Assembly: GCA_015179125.1 (NCBI GenBank)
Contig: WHVA01000002.1
Coordinates: forward strand, 186,001-250,000
Source: Gautieria morchelliformis
Taxonomy: Eukaryota; Basidiomycota; Agaricomycetes; Gomphales; Gomphaceae
Length of the DNA: 64,000 nucleotides
Reading direction: 5' to 3'
The notes beneath the pieces are model-generated. The model saw only the letters and a program-made list of their open reading frames with translations, had not been told where the DNA came from and searched no databases. Positions 1-12,500 of the stretch are shown piece by piece. Within the stretch, counting starts at the first letter, position 1. Each line of letters starts with the position of its first letter. The translations under genes were made by a program, and so were the position numbers.

Positions 1-3000
1 CCGCCCAGGCTCACTTCCACGTTCCTGGTCTTTTTTCTGTGTCACTATCGCTCCGTGGATCAGAGCCAGGGGATGCATGGTTCATGGTAGATGTAGAGTT
101 CGATATCAAAGTCGGTGGCGATGACACTGGCGTTGTAGGTAAGGAACTGCGCTGTAAATCAGACCGTACAGAGTATTAAGCTTTACATTCTTTGGTAATA
201 GCTTTTCCGAGATCTCCGACAGGCATTACGAAGCGATATATTGCAGATGAAGCGGATGCCCGTTTAGCACGCTACATGGTCGTACCCACTGAGATGGCTG
301 TTGAACCTGACATCCAGCCTGGCCCATCCCATGTTCAGGCCCAGCCCCCTGGGCCAAAGCTACCAGAAAATGCTGTGGATGCACCCCTGATGCGGCTCTA
401 CAATTTCATGCGTTAGTTGCCTTGTTGTCTTCGATGTAGTTGTTGACTATTTCCCCTTCAGAGATGATGTCACTGTCCTACCAGTTGGAAATCCTGCATT
501 ATCAGGTGCGCCATTGGCGGGGGATAAATGGTGCACAGAGTGGCTTTGACCGCAAAATAGGCTCAACGGATGAGGTCCTTAGGCTGGGCAGATTACCTGA
601 AAGTCGAGTTCTCGAAGGATCGCAAAACCCTAACAGTTACATATTGGATGTAAGGATGGATTTTTGTCATGGCTTGCCAGCATCCTGAACTCTATTTTTC
701 AGTCGACAACCAGCACCACCTCGCCCTCCCAATGCACCCCAATTCAAGACCAAAATCCCATTACTTGGCGGAACCTTAAGTATTTCAGTCGAGCCAAAAT
801 GCAGCACAGGCAGTCGAGGCGACGTTAACAGTGGTTCTATACCAAAAGGCATGAGCCACCCACCAGGCCGGTCTCATAAGGATAGGGTGTTGCATGAGAT
901 AGGTTTAACCTCGAAACTGCGGCGGACGCAGGGGACGGTAGCACCCTCCAAAACACCATCGGATGAAGTCGAACGGCTACACCTGATGGTCAAATGGAGT
1001 CCTGAAGCGACTGCCCTAGGGTTCCTTACTGCGCCATCGGATTGGCTGGTGCAGTATGAGATCGTGAGTACAATGCCCCCTGGTTGCGCGGCTTTCTCCA
1101 TGGTTAATTTATCTTTATAGTCATCATCCGACCTGGATTTCCAGGGGCTCCTGACTAAAGCTGTACGAGTCCATTCCCAAGCAATTTTGAAGGTCTTCAG
1201 CCGGCAATTGTGTGAAGGCCCTTATCGGAGCGTCTTTCCCAATTCCGACGAAGTGGTGATGTCAATGGATGGTAATTATTTCTCTTAAAAATGTTCAGGT
1301 CAATTCTTGATCTGTCTGCTTCAGGTGACACTCCCGCACTCCAGATTTTCTTGTGTGCTGGAGAAGTCGTAGTCGTCACAATTGACCCTCGTACAGGACG
1401 TCTAAATCTGCGAGATACAGGTGATCTGGCTGCTGCTGGTAGGGGCCCTCGATTCGCAGCGGTATCCGAGAAGATCAATGAAAATCCCATAATGATTGTC
1501 ACCGCTATCGTTAGCTTACGATATAATGTATGCCAAATGTTTAGGCTTGGCGAACAGAATCACCCTAACGGGCCTCTTTCTAGACTATCGTGGAAAGCGC
1601 GGAACAGAAAGCTGTCTCCCTGGGTCTTCAGACGTACAGGCACCGCAATATGTCCCGAGAAGGTGCACGAGATGGCAATTGCTTAATTTCTTTACTAACA
1701 TGCGTCTAGAACTTGCCAAATTCGGTGCATCAGCCCGTGCCCATTTGTTTGTGCAGCTGCAAAATTTTCCGACGCATTATCTCGTTTTAGTTATTGCAGA
1801 CGATGACTTCAAGTTTGCGTTAGTCTCTGTAAAGAGCGTGGTAGAAAATGCACACACCTCTATGGTCATGGACGATATCGGCTGGTTGGACGTGGCTAGG
1901 ATCCGTGGAAATGAGATTCGCGTACAGCTGAGCCAGTTTGAAGACCGGTTCGAGGCTGGGATGAAGCGTAAGGCTGTAGGTGGGGACTTGATGAGCCGAA
2001 CAAGTCCTACCAAGCCAGACACGGAAAGGTTGGTACAACGTTTTGCATGACACACACACCCTAACTTCTTCCAGCTTTAAGTTAGAGTCAGAGGTCATAC
2101 GCGAGCTGTACGCCTACTGCTGGTGAGCCTGCGCTTTAACGCCGTCCATATAATAATAATCTTTTACATCTTGCGGATAGTGCACGCGTCTCTCATACCA
2201 AGGTCGAACAACAGCTCAAGTCCCGAGGTATTCCATACACACACGTGTCGCCTTCTGCCTCCCCGGAGTTTTTACACGAAATTCCTCGTGGTATCCATTC
2301 CAGTCTTGCATCCTCCGTGCCCGTTCTTTGTGTGCAGTCGAAAGATATTCTCTCTGGTGTGCCCGCAGCTGAGGCAGCGATGCCCAATATCCGCGTCGTG
2401 CCCATTAATTGGTGGTCGGAACGGAAATGCCAGGTGTGTGCGTAGGTTACCAACATGGGTATACATTAACTATCAAGGAGGTGGTAACGTGTGTGAAACT
2501 CAAATACGTTCAGCCGCCTGTAGGCAAGACTGCGGGCATGGGGAGTACCGTGATTCGACCTTCCAAGAGCGTCATTTACGACACGCGGGAAGCGATAGTC
2601 TCCTTTTTATCTGAAGACGTCAATACGTGCGTAGATGAATTTCTTGATGAATGGGCGAGAGTATCTACTATTGTCGTCATCGCAAGAGAAGGTAAGCGCA
2701 AATTAGCTTCTTTAAGAATTCATTCTTAACTGTGTATCATTCGCAGTGTCCCAGATGGCAAAGGCGAAACATTGGGATGACGTCCGCTTGCTTTCTTTCG
2801 ACCTCCAAACGGTTGAGTTTACGTATACTACTGTAGGTATTGCCTCCATATTTTGCTGAGTCTGGTTCTCAACCTGTTCGTATAGGGTTATGCCCTGTCT
2901 ATCAGTTGCACAAACCAACAGTCTACTGGTGGTTCATATCAATTACGCTTCTCCAGGGTCTCTTCAGGGACTTCTCGAGCTCCCGGTGTCAGCTTACACG

Positions 3001-3622
3001 ACGAGGCAGCACCATTCCTTCGCCCTCTACTCCGTAATGGGCGGTTGGCGACGTCGCTTGCGGAGGTGGTCGATATGCTGCGGGATACGTTGCCTATGGC
3101 CTTGGAGCTGGAATCTTTGACACGAGACGATGCTAATAAGCCAGGCGCGGCAGGACTTAAGGTGGACGTGTTCCCAAAAGCGTGTGGGTGGTATAGAGTG
3201 CTCCTTGGGGATCTGAGGTTAGTTCATGTGGCCAACGAAGTGTTTTTCGCATCGATTGATGGATTGATGAATGGTTCTGCAGGCATGCTTTAGATTTTCG
3301 GTTAATGGCCGGAAAGAAAGTGGTTATTTTGGATGGCTCGTATTCTATATTTGGGACCATTGTACGAGATACAGATTTGGACGCAAAGGAGAGAGGTTTG
3401 GGCAGCGAGGCGAATGGCACAATAGGCGTCCTACAGGCCATACCTGACTTTCACAAGGTGATTGAAGATGTCGTGCACGATATCAAGCTCGACTGTTGGG
3501 GTGCCGAGTCACACTCAGTTGCCTTGATCGGTGTGGGGTTAGTTTGTCATGTCAGTGTAGCAGGGAAGGTTGGACTGGCAGTTTTGCGACGGGTGGCTGA
3601 CAGGTTGAGTGGCGTGAGGTGA
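1..3622 (+). CDS. MED14: Mediator complex subunit 14 (Rgr1), 3' part of gene
   Basis: Subunit of the Mediator tail/backbone that links transcription activators to RNA polymerase II in the nucleus. The gene enters from the left edge, so its N-terminal exons are missing. Exons I could place include 1-138, 202-411, 462-505, 561-649, 703-1063, 1121-1271 and one starting at 1325; small introns continue to the TGA at 3620-3622. Joining them in phase gives typical Med14 signatures: LYNFMQMMSLSYQLEIL, a KDRKTLTVTYW stretch, TIDPRTGRLNLRDTGD, and a block around EELAKFGASARAHLFVQL followed by FPTHYLVLVI. The C-terminal part (about 3045-3622) has no internal stop. Splice sites downstream of 2 kb were not all resolved. 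The next gene starts about 1.1 kb further on, on the same strand. Confidence 0.88.
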
Positions 3623-3914
3623 TTGATACCTAGCTGTAACATATTTCGTTTTTATTGTGTAGTTGGAAGTAATATATGTATTATAGGGTGTATTCGTCCT
3701 TTTACAGTAAATAATAACATTTACATAAGTACCGCAAAAAAAATGATAATTAACTGTTTCGGTACTAGAGTAAGGGCCGATACCGGCAGATCCCTTGCTC
3801 TGGATTTAAGCAGGATAGAGACTAAGATACGTCATAGCAGATACAAAGACAAAAAGCAAGAAGTTACACACACATATGTTTCTTAGGGCTCGTCGATGGG
3901 CCATCCCTTAGAAT

Positions 3915-4307
3915 TTACCTTTTCATAGGCAATGCAACCGGAGGCAACGGCGGTGATACAACCAACATCTCCCGGATTACAGGTATGTTCATTGCCTTCG
4001 CGTTCTTCCCAGAGAATACCCAGCTTGTGAGGGCGAAATGAATTTCCACAGTGGCTCCTTGTAGGAATCTTTCGTATTGGGACGGTACGATAGGGGCACC
4101 TCCGTTGATGTCGAAAGGGAGTGGTGAAATATTATGCGTGAGTTTCACGGGATTCATCGTGTCTTTTGCGCCATGGCTCACAGGCCAATTCGCAAAGCCG
4201 AAAGGATCTTGTAATTTACATGTCAGACAGTTGTTCGTTGCACATTGAATTGAACAGTTAAGTACCTTCATCATCGAGAGCGGATGAAGGTGTGGCTGAG
4301 CGTACAC
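3915..4307 (-). CDS. Hypothetical protein fragment, possibly conserved in agaricomycetes
   Basis: A minus-strand reading frame of about 130 codons. From the middle on it has a protein-like composition: LPFDINGGAPIVPSQYERF, then GATVEIHFALTSW, then a short hydrophobic end. This resembles the C-terminus of small agaricomycete proteins of unknown role that end in a GA.VE..F.LTHW-like block, but that is memory of a pattern and not a search. No upstream exon, signal peptide or catalytic motif could be identified, and the ATG may not be the true start. It lies tail to tail with MED14. It may be a decayed gene. Confidence 0.3.
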   Translation of the reverse strand: MYAQPHLHPLSMMKVLNCSIQCATNNCLTCKLQDPFGFANWPVSHGAKDTMNPVKLTHNISPLPFDINGGAPIVPSQYERFLQGATVEIHFALTSWVFSGKNAKAMNIPVIREMLVVSPPLPPVALPMKR

Positions 4308-4397
4308 GACCGTTCGAATTATCTTAGAAAGAGGGCTCTGGAGCTCGAACCTGCAGACGCACCTGAGTGTCTCGGATAAGATAAGGGAGGTACGTAG

Positions 4398-4606
4398 CGT
4401 GAATGGATTGAATGAGTGGATCCGTGGAGGATACAGGACAGAGATTGGAGACTCGGACGTGACTTGTGCAAATTAAATCAAGCCAGAAATAAGAATAAAA
4501 CCTGACGTATGACAAGGATATGAATCGCACAGAGTGAATGGATTGAATTAGAGACTCGACAGGACATAACGCGACTGGTGGAAATCAAGCCAGAAATAAG
4601 AATGAG
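4398..4606 (+). repeat. Short direct duplication upstream of the phosphoesterase gene
   Basis: The stretch starting with gtgaatggattgaat at about 4398 recurs at about 4533. The string agccagaaataagaat recurs at about 4482 and 4590. The pieces keep their order, so this is an imperfect duplication of about 100-130 bases. The rest of 4308-4756 shows no gene and probably contains the promoter of the gene starting at 4757. Confidence 0.5.
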
Positions 4607-4756
4607 GTGCCTGCAGCTTTCCCACGATTTTCCAGTTGCAGAGCCCTTGCAGAGCAAGGGGACACAGGTTTGCTACTTATACGGTACCGATGCGTACATT
4701 GCGTAGCAAGCAAATCTCTCCCACGACTGGGACCAGAGTCTGAAGTTGACCAAACT

Positions 4757-6699
4757 ATGACCTTTCTTGATTCGCGGCTGCGTCGTGCGACGAAGTCAGG
4801 ACTCATCGGCAGCTTCAGATTAATCTGGATAGCCGTCGTCCTATGGTGCGAACGTGGTATATTCGTCTGGAGTCTCTTAGGATGTCGCTGGCCAGACAAG
4901 AATTTGACCGTGAGTTATCGTATTACCGTCACCCGTAGTTCGCTCAACTGCTAGCTAGCTGAACAACCCGGCCTTGGCCACCCACATACTGCTCATTGCA
5001 GACCCTCAAATATTGGATCATGATTCATACCCTGGTAGACCACAATGGCTGAAGTGCTTGACGCAGTACATAGTAGACTTCAACCTACGCAAGAATTGGA
5101 ATGCCGTCATCGCCACACTTGAACCCCACATGGTCATATTTTTGGGTGACATGATGGATAATGGCAGGTCAACTATTGACGAATCTGCGTATGTGACGCT
5201 TTCCTGTCAGCCGAGAAAGGGGCCTAACATACGGATATGTTAGGTACGATCGTTATTATGCCAGGTTTAGATCTATTTTCCAGCTCGATTCGTCAACCCC
5301 CGTGTATTACCTACCAGGAAATCATGACGTAGAGTGTGTTCCAGAGCATGCTATCTACATCCTCCCCTCACGTAAAACCTCATGCAAGTCTAGGTTATTC
5401 GTCCGAGCTGGTCTCTAAACCTCGGGACGGTTACAAGGATAATTTTGGCCCCCTTAATCAACGCATCGACATAGGTAACCACACTGCTCTTGTACTATTC
5501 GATGCCCCGGAGCTAGTAGATGAGGATTATCGCAGACATGCAGCACAGCTGGACTTTTGGGCTTGGCAGGGAAGCGAAGGCGGAGCCGTTCAATTTCTAA
5601 AGAATTTTATAAAGCGTACGTGCTTGGCCTAATATTGGATACCAGTGACATCTCCATGATCGTTTCTCAGATCGCCCGACTGGTCCCATCGTCCTCTTTA
5701 GCCACATCCCTCTCTTCCGGTCTGATCGCGCATCTTGCGGGCCTCTTCGCGAAAGGGGAACTATACATGCGGGTGTAGGTCGTGGTTACCAGAATCTTCT
5801 CTTACGTGAAACTTCCTCCTTCATCCTTGAAAACATACGCCCAGCCGTCGTGTTCAGGTAATCATATATTCTTTACCATAAATATTCGTGAACCTCATGC
5901 TGATCGTGGTTGCAGCGGTGACGACCACGATTACTGTGAATGCCACCACCGCCTAGAAGATGGCTCGGTGGTACGCGAGATTAGCGTCAAGTCATTCTCC
6001 ATGGCTATGGGGATCCGGCGACCTGGATTCCAGCTCCTTTCCGTCGCCCCAGCAAACCATGGCGGCGGCCACTTGCCCTATGACGCACTAGCGGATGTCC
6101 CTTGTCTTCTGCCTGATCAGATCAAAATCTACACGCATGGTTACGCGCCACTCGGTGTTGTGACTGTTTTCCTGCTCTTCTTCATTAACTACAACCGCCG
6201 CCGCCGCCGCCGCCGCCTCCAGGACGATACGGCGTGGATGGAGACGGCACAATCATATGCCTACTCTTTCAGCGGGTCAAATGAGCCGTCGACCTATGCC
6301 AAGCTTCGACATAGCCCCGAACACAGTGTCTCACTGGCTCAATCCACACCTATTAATAATTCCGATGATCATGGCGACGAGGATTGGCCCGACCTTCCCT
6401 TGGCGGGTTCCTACATGAATCCTCCAGAGTTAGGTGACTTGTCATCCCTCCCTTACCCCGCTCAGTATCCTCCTCACCCTCGATGGACTCGGACTCCCAG
6501 AATACGTGCTTTGGACACCCCATTTTCGGGAGGACACCGCTTGTCTGCCTTTTTAAGACGGGTACAAACGTGCCGGACGTGGTGGAGAGGTGTGGATCAG
6601 CAGACGTGGTATTCCATTGCCATAAAGGACTTCTATGCAGTTGCATGGCCACCGTTATCGGTATACATCATAATCTCTGTCTGGTTATTTCGGCGGTGA
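4757..6699 (+). CDS. CDC1: Cdc1/Ted1/PGAP5-type metallophosphoesterase (GPI-anchor remodelling)
   Basis: Calcineurin-like phosphoesterase of the Cdc1/Ted1 family. In yeast and mammals members act in the ER or Golgi and remove ethanolamine-phosphate side groups from GPI anchors, using bound metal (Mn). The start ATG at 4757 gives a short cytosolic head and then one membrane helix (LIWIAVVLWCERGIFVWSL). After an intron at 4910-4958 the metal-binding motifs follow in order: IADPQIL, LGDMMD, LPGNHD (two introns lie near here, the second about 5334-5388), LFSHIPLFR and GDDHDYC. A C-terminal hydrophobic helix (about 6151-6190), an Arg run (RRRRRRR) and a final helix (WPPLSVYIIISVWLF) end at TGA 6697-6699. 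All motifs are intact and it looks functional. Cdc1 and Ted1 cannot be told apart by eye, so the symbol names the family. Confidence 0.87.
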
Positions 6700-6854
6700 T
6701 ATCCACTTGGGCTTGTAAATATCCAGACGCACAAATTATATTGCGTTATTTAGGACATTAGCAGATAATGAGTACAAAAAAGCTCGCCCAAGCAAAATGG
6801 CAGAGACAATTTACAGAGGCAGGGCGGGTAGTACGGAAAAAGTAATATGTATAA

Positions 6855-8588
6855 TCACTCCCAATCACTCTCGTCGCCGTCGTCCCCGCCCTTCTCCCCT
6901 CCTTTAGTCTTCCTCTCGCCAGCCCGACCGCCTGTCGAGGAGACGTTCTCCGATGAAACAACGTCGTAACTGTCCTCCGACTCGCGCGGGCTTATACATA
7001 CCGGCGTCTGCGAAGTCGAACTCGACGGATTCGAAGGAGGCATAGATAATGGCTTTGGGGTATCTGAGGTCGCAGGGACTTGGTTGTTCGCGGTGCCTGA
7101 CGAGGTGTTAACAGGCGTATCATTCTCCGCTTGGGAGGATGAGAGCTGCTCATCGCCGCCTTGAACTTCATCGTCATCTTCCCATGTAAAATCATCATCA
7201 TCTTGGTTCGCCCTTTCGAGGAGTGCTTTGCGTCGCTCTTTCTCCTGCTCAATTTGGTGCACGCGAAAGAAATAGCGCGTCCAGAATACATCGTTTGACA
7301 TTTCCGCAGGAACTGAGTTACGATGTAAACCGCTCCGCACTCAAGAGTCAAGTTCGCAAACTTACCGAGCTGATCTCTCAAGACAGCCAATGATTTAGCG
7401 TCCTCATTCTCGTCATGTCCTTCAAGCGCCACACTGACACGCGCTGTCCATGTTTCTCCCGCGATTCCTCCCTTACCATCTACTTCATCTGTGACGAAAC
7501 TTGACCACAGTTGCTTTACAGCGGCATCATCATCCTTCCCCGGATCTTTCAAAAGGGCCTCGGGATCGCTCCTCAAACTCTTTAGTAAAATGTCAGCACG
7601 TTTTGCGGCTGCTCTGGGCACGCTGAAAATCACGTCCGATTCCTTATTCTTTCCCTTCTTCGATGTGGCACGCCCTACATTGGTCTGAATGGGCGATGGC
7701 ATCGTCCATAGATCGGTCCCGTCCCAAACGACACCAGCCACCCCACTTCCTCCCTCAGGAGGTACCACCTTGACGGCGTCCTTCAAAAACTCCCCTGCAT
7801 CCTTGAAAAGCGCCTCTCCCTTATGCATATACTGCTCGGCAAGTTTCTCAGCTTGCTGAACGGTGGTTCCCTGCACCCGCTGGATGTTTTCAGCGAGGGC
7901 TGTGCGGAGCTGGGTGAAGTCGGCAGTCGCGTTTTCCAGGTTTAGGCCGTGCTGGAGATTCTCAGGGAGGTGACGCTGGAGGGTAGATGAGAGTGCCGAG
8001 GGCGTGAAGTTAGGTGGAAGTGATCCTTGCAGCCGGGAAAGGAAACTGGACGAAGCAGAGGCGTTGATTGGTGGAGATTCGGTGGAGGGACCTGCAATTG
8101 AGTTTATAGATGTCTCCTCCAAAACGACATTGTTATGGTCGGAAGGTTTCTCGTCGGAAATCTCTGTAGAAAACGGATCATGCTCCCCTTCTCGCACTTC
8201 TGGATTCTGTCCTCCCATCCGTTCAAGCTCTTTCTGTGCCTGTGAAACAACTTGTCCTATATCCTGAATTATGTGCGTATTATTTAGCCACTTTAATATA
8301 CGTTTAGAAGTGAGCACCAACCTTGCGGGCCAATTCAAACGCAGTTTGACTCTGTGATCATGTGCCGTTAAAGGAGAATAAGGGAATAGTATTATTTCGC
8401 ACTTGTTTGCGTACGCCTCCCCAAAACCGCCCCAACTGACCAATAACCTGCGTCACTTCCTCATTTAAGCTTGGCTGGGAGGTCTCCTCCGTCGCTGTCG
8501 ATAATGACGAAGAGGACGAGGCATCTACATTGGAAGGACCGTTCGGTTGCCCGGGTTCAGTGAAATCATATATGTCAAGCGAATTCAT
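6855..8588 (-). CDS. BSD-domain protein with acidic C-terminus
   Basis: Proposed structure: complement of 6855-7312, 7366-8263, 8322-8351 and 8403-8588. All junctions are GT..AG and in phase, including a 30-base microexon (SQTAFELARK). The protein is about 520 residues. It has a Ser/Thr-rich head, a helical middle (GRFWGGVRKQ to QAQKELERMGG), and a BSD domain near residues 280-400 whose end shows the hallmark VFWTRYFFRVHQI. The tail is acidic and disordered and ends DDGDESDWE. BSD domains occur in TFIIH p62, synapse-associated proteins and the fungal Dos2-like group. The BSDC1/Dos2-like architecture fits best, and the molecular role there is poorly known. The gene converges on the phosphoesterase gene, with 155 bases between the stop codons. 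Confidence 0.85.
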
Positions 8589-8890
8589 GGTTGCACGGTG
8601 CTCCGTACTTGTCAGGAAACCCCGGCCGCTGGGAGATAGTCAGCTGACACATAACCCTAATGGACCCATAGCCACAACACCACATATCCACCACAACGCC
8701 ACCACAACGCCACTAACGTACCCACAACACGTCCCCAATATAGCCGTATTAGGATTCCCAATATATCTTTCTTTTTCATCGCTTGACAGTCTCCTTGTTT
8801 TTAATTTTAATTTTATTTAATTCATTTCTATAGATTCTGCATGCCAGGTGACCGAGAAGCCCAGCCCGCGTTTCTTTGCATAGATCAACG
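8589..8890. promoter_or_regulatory. 5' flank of the BSD gene, ends at Copia insertion
   Basis: No gene seen. The segment lies upstream of the minus-strand BSD gene and contains a pyrimidine/AT-rich run near 8770-8820. It is cut off by the Copia element. Before that insertion it would have been continuous with 17595 onward. Confidence 0.4.
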
Positions 8891-8895
8891 ACAGC

Positions 8896-9151
8896 TGTTG
8901 GAGTTAGGGCACGATGGGTAAGCGTAGAACGTAGCAGGGCCGCGCACGGCGCGACCGGATTCAGAGTAGGGAGAATGTCAATAGCTTCGGTCTTGAATGA
9001 CCGAAGCTAGTATATAGATCAGACTCGTAGTTAGATGTACCTCAGTTAAGCGTTCACTGAGGTACGTACCGTATTATGCCTAGAGCTACAGGACACTTAT
9101 CCCTGCGTGTATAGCACTCTTACATTAGACTACTGCGCGTATCTATCAACA
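8896..9151 (+). repeat. 5' LTR of Copia element A
   Basis: 256 bases, TG..CA ends. It carries the short palindromic segments agcttcggtcttgaatgaccgaagct and cctcagt...actgagg, which could form hairpins. It is followed directly by the primer-binding site. Confidence 0.92.
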
Positions 9152-9166
9152 GGTTATGGGCCCCGC
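9152..9166 (+). promoter_or_regulatory. Primer-binding site (initiator tRNA-Met half-molecule type)
   Basis: GGTTATGGGCCCCG starts immediately after the LTR. Its core is complementary to the anticodon-loop region of initiator tRNA-Met (GGGCCCATAACC) and not to the tRNA 3' end. This is the priming mode known for Drosophila copia. The same string follows an LTR-like end at 55786 and occurs at 13853. Confidence 0.75.
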
Positions 9167-9535
9167 AGAGCCCATTACATCCACCTACCTCGAAGGCATT
9201 CGCTGTCCCTAAACTTGCCTGAGACAGCACAAACTGGGTCACCTGGAAGAGTCAGACGTTGGGGAAGCAGGGCTGGGAAGAGTCTAGGACTCGCAGCTGG
9301 AAGCAGAAGCAGAAGATATGATGCTGATCTAATCTATGTGACAGTGACTCTAGCTACAGGTGCCTGACTCTCTGGCTCTCTCTGCTATACCTGGGCCTGC
9401 TCCCTGGTCTCTGGCCTCCTCCGACCCAGCCTCTCGTGCTCCAGGTTCCCCCCCCTGAGGAAATGCATGCCCTATCCAACCCTCTGTCATCCATGCTGAG
9501 ATGTGGTTCCACATGGCCCGTGGCAGGCGGTGTGA

Positions 9536-12500
9536 TCAGAATTGGTAACTGGTCCATGATGTTGTGGTGGGGTTCCGGACAATGTGTGTAGGCATCAGAG
9601 GAGTCATGTGATGTTTTGGGCTGGAGGGAGACGTCGGGGGTGGATGTGGGTGTGTGGGGCAGCATTTTCGACGCCGGAGGCCCATCCATGCCTTATGGGT
9701 GCCTGACTGGAGGCTTGACAGGTCTCGGGGGATTGATGATGGCAGCGGTGTTCTATCCCCGTACTCCTTTTCGACGTCTTCTGCCCAGTCTAACTTCTGG
9801 CTGGCTGTCTCCATGACCCCACATGTCTTTGCTGTGTCCTCGCTGACCTCTGTCGCCACTTCCATCCCTGTTCTCGTGCTCTCCCTCATCTCCTCCTCTA
9901 TCTGCGCCTTCTCCCTTGTTGCCGTCGTCTTGCAGGTCCGCGCCGCAACGTCGTTTGTCAGCACTGCTGTCCCGCATGTCGACGCGTGTATTGTGGGTGT
10001 CGTGTTGTGAGGGGGCTCTGGGGTCTGGGTCGTGGCCTGTGCTGCTGATGCGGCTGTCCGCGTTGCTGGTGGGGTCCGTGTAGTTGTAGGACACGTTGGT
10101 GCAGGTGGCTGTGGTCCAGGGGGCGTGTACGTCGTCTGTGTGGTTGCGTCATGCGTCAGGCTTCTGCTTGCGCACGTCTGCGCGTCTGCATTGCGGGTCC
10201 GTGTCTTGTTCTCGCGGGTCTGTGGCATGCCGTTGTTCGTTTGTGTCCCAGTCTCGCGAGTCGGCGCACTCTTGGGCATGTTATACCTGGTGTTGTGCCT
10301 CTGTGACATGTCCTCGCGTGTCCCTGTCACCGTGTTGTTCTTGCGCGTCGTGTGCTTGCGAGTACTCGTCTCTGAGTCATGTGGCATTGCTGTGAGAGTC
10401 TGGGCCGTGTCTTCAACCAATGTCTCACAGGTCCTCGTCGTTTCTGCCACCATTGTTGTCCCTTTCTTTTCCATTTTCCTCATCTCTTTCTTTCCCCGGT
10501 CTCTCACGTTCAACTTGGTCGTCTCACGGGCCAACCTCCCCGCGTCTTTTGTGTGGATTGTGGTCTCGCGAGTTGGCTGGTCTGCCTTGGCTATGAGAGC
10601 GGCAAGGGCGTGCGTGGCTTTGTGGAGCCATGCGTGTGGGTCTGGCGGTCCCGGGGCCGCTGTCTCAGTCAGGGTCGAAGGGTCATGGCACTGTGTGGCC
10701 GTCGCCGTTCCCTGTATCCTCGTCTCTCTTTCGGGTCCCTCTCTCTCCCTGGTCCCCCTCTTGTCCGTCTCGCGGGTCCGCGGTGTGTTGTCAGTCGTTG
10801 TGCGAGTCCCAGGGTCGTTCTTCTGGGTCCCTGCATCCGCACGTGTGGCATTTTGGGTTAATCACGTCCTTTGTGGATGGGTGTGGGCTCTGGTTCAGGG
10901 CGTGCATGGTGCATGTCTGGCAGAACCTGGGGTGCAGTGGTGCTGGTGGTGCAGAAAGGCGGTGCGGGGCTTGTGGCACAGATGCTGCACGTGGTCGTCG
11001 CGTCTGCATAGTCGAGGTATGGCCGCGGGTGGTTCCTCTGTCCCTCTCCTGTGTTTTGGATTGAGATATCAACTAGTGCCTTTAGCAAATAAAATCTATT
11101 GCTTAGCGGTTGAAACCGCTATGTTCGTCCTTCCCCTGTGTGCTGACTAAGCCCCTTGAGACGCGTCAGGCACTGATGGCTGGAAGTCACGTGATCGTGT
11201 CGACAAGGAAATGGTGTCGATCTAAGGGATAACCAAGTCAAAAGCGTTCGCTTTTGAGGTAGTGTAGAGTAAACAGTGATAATGAACCCTCAGCGAAGAT
11301 CTGGAGTAAACTATCAAGATTTGAGTCCTGTAGCTATCAAACAAGACTACAGTGGTTTCGGGGGGTAAAATAATTGATTCTGGGTGATTACATTCATACA
11401 TTTGTAGTAGCTATTTATACTATATTAGTGGTAACTACTGGTGTTCAAGATAGTGAGCAGATGGGTCGAAAAACTACTTGTAACTAAGGGGTGACTAATT
11501 ATAGTCATAAAGTCATGGGGTGATGGAGATAGTATCAGGATTATTTAGGCTTTGGAATAGAGATCTGTATTTAGCATACAAAGCCCCTGTCCACATGGTG
11601 TTAGGATAATAGTCAGCTGGTCGTGTCATGGAGTTCAAATAGAAAAATGGGAATTAGATCTGCCCTGCCTAGCATAAATGCTAGGCTTGGTGATGGGGCC
11701 GCTGTTTCTGTGCCTTTTCTGTGGGGCAGCTAATTGAGTACATGTATTGTGGATGACATTCTCAAGTCACTCCACAATACCCTGTGCTCCTGCGCAGTCT
11801 GTACCTCTCTGTGGCATTTGGTGCCTGCACCTCCTCGGTGCCTGTGGCCTGGCGCCTGTCGACCTCATGGCCGATGCCATCACTCGATAGGCGCGCTGTC
11901 TCTGATCTGCCGCACGTAGTCGACGCCCGTATCCCTGTATCTTATCTAATTTGTAGATAAGATAGCAATTCATGATTTCGTGTGTCCATCGTCTGCGCCG
12001 ACGTCCGTCGTAAGTGTCATTTCTATCTCTTTTTTGATCTTTTTCTTTGTTTCCTTTTATTAGTTTCTTTTTATATATATAGATAATTTGAAATGAAAGC
12101 AATTGCATCTGTCATAACACTGTGCTCTGTCTCGATTGGTCTCGCATGTGAGCTGTGGGCTGTGTGGGTCGCTGTCTGCTGTGTCCTCTCCCTGGCAGTG
12201 TGTCTCATGCTCGTGCTGCTTCCTTTCGCGCACCTTTGTCCTGCGTGCTTCATTCTTCTTCTTGGACTGTTGGGCTTTCGTCCTTTTGCTCATGTGTTGT
12301 GGCATCATCGCGTCTGTGGGTGAGCTGTTGTTCACGGGGTGGTCACCCATCTGCTAATGAATGTGGTCTTGATCGCATTCCAGTTGGTTCGGTCTCCATC
12401 GTACATGTTCCACCATGTTCTTGAGTTGCTTTCTTTCCTGAAGTGTATTCCAAAGAGGTCAGTCTTGGTCTCACTGCTAAGAAGGCTCATGACCCTCTCA

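Noticed and set aside
3623..3886. 87-codon frame directly after MED14
   Set aside because: AT-rich, probably MED14 3' UTR; no protein-like pattern.
10032..11150. 370-codon plus-strand frame rich in Val/Cys/Arg
   Set aside because: Mirror of the low-complexity Thr/Arg gag region of the nested minus-strand element; no intron signals or family.
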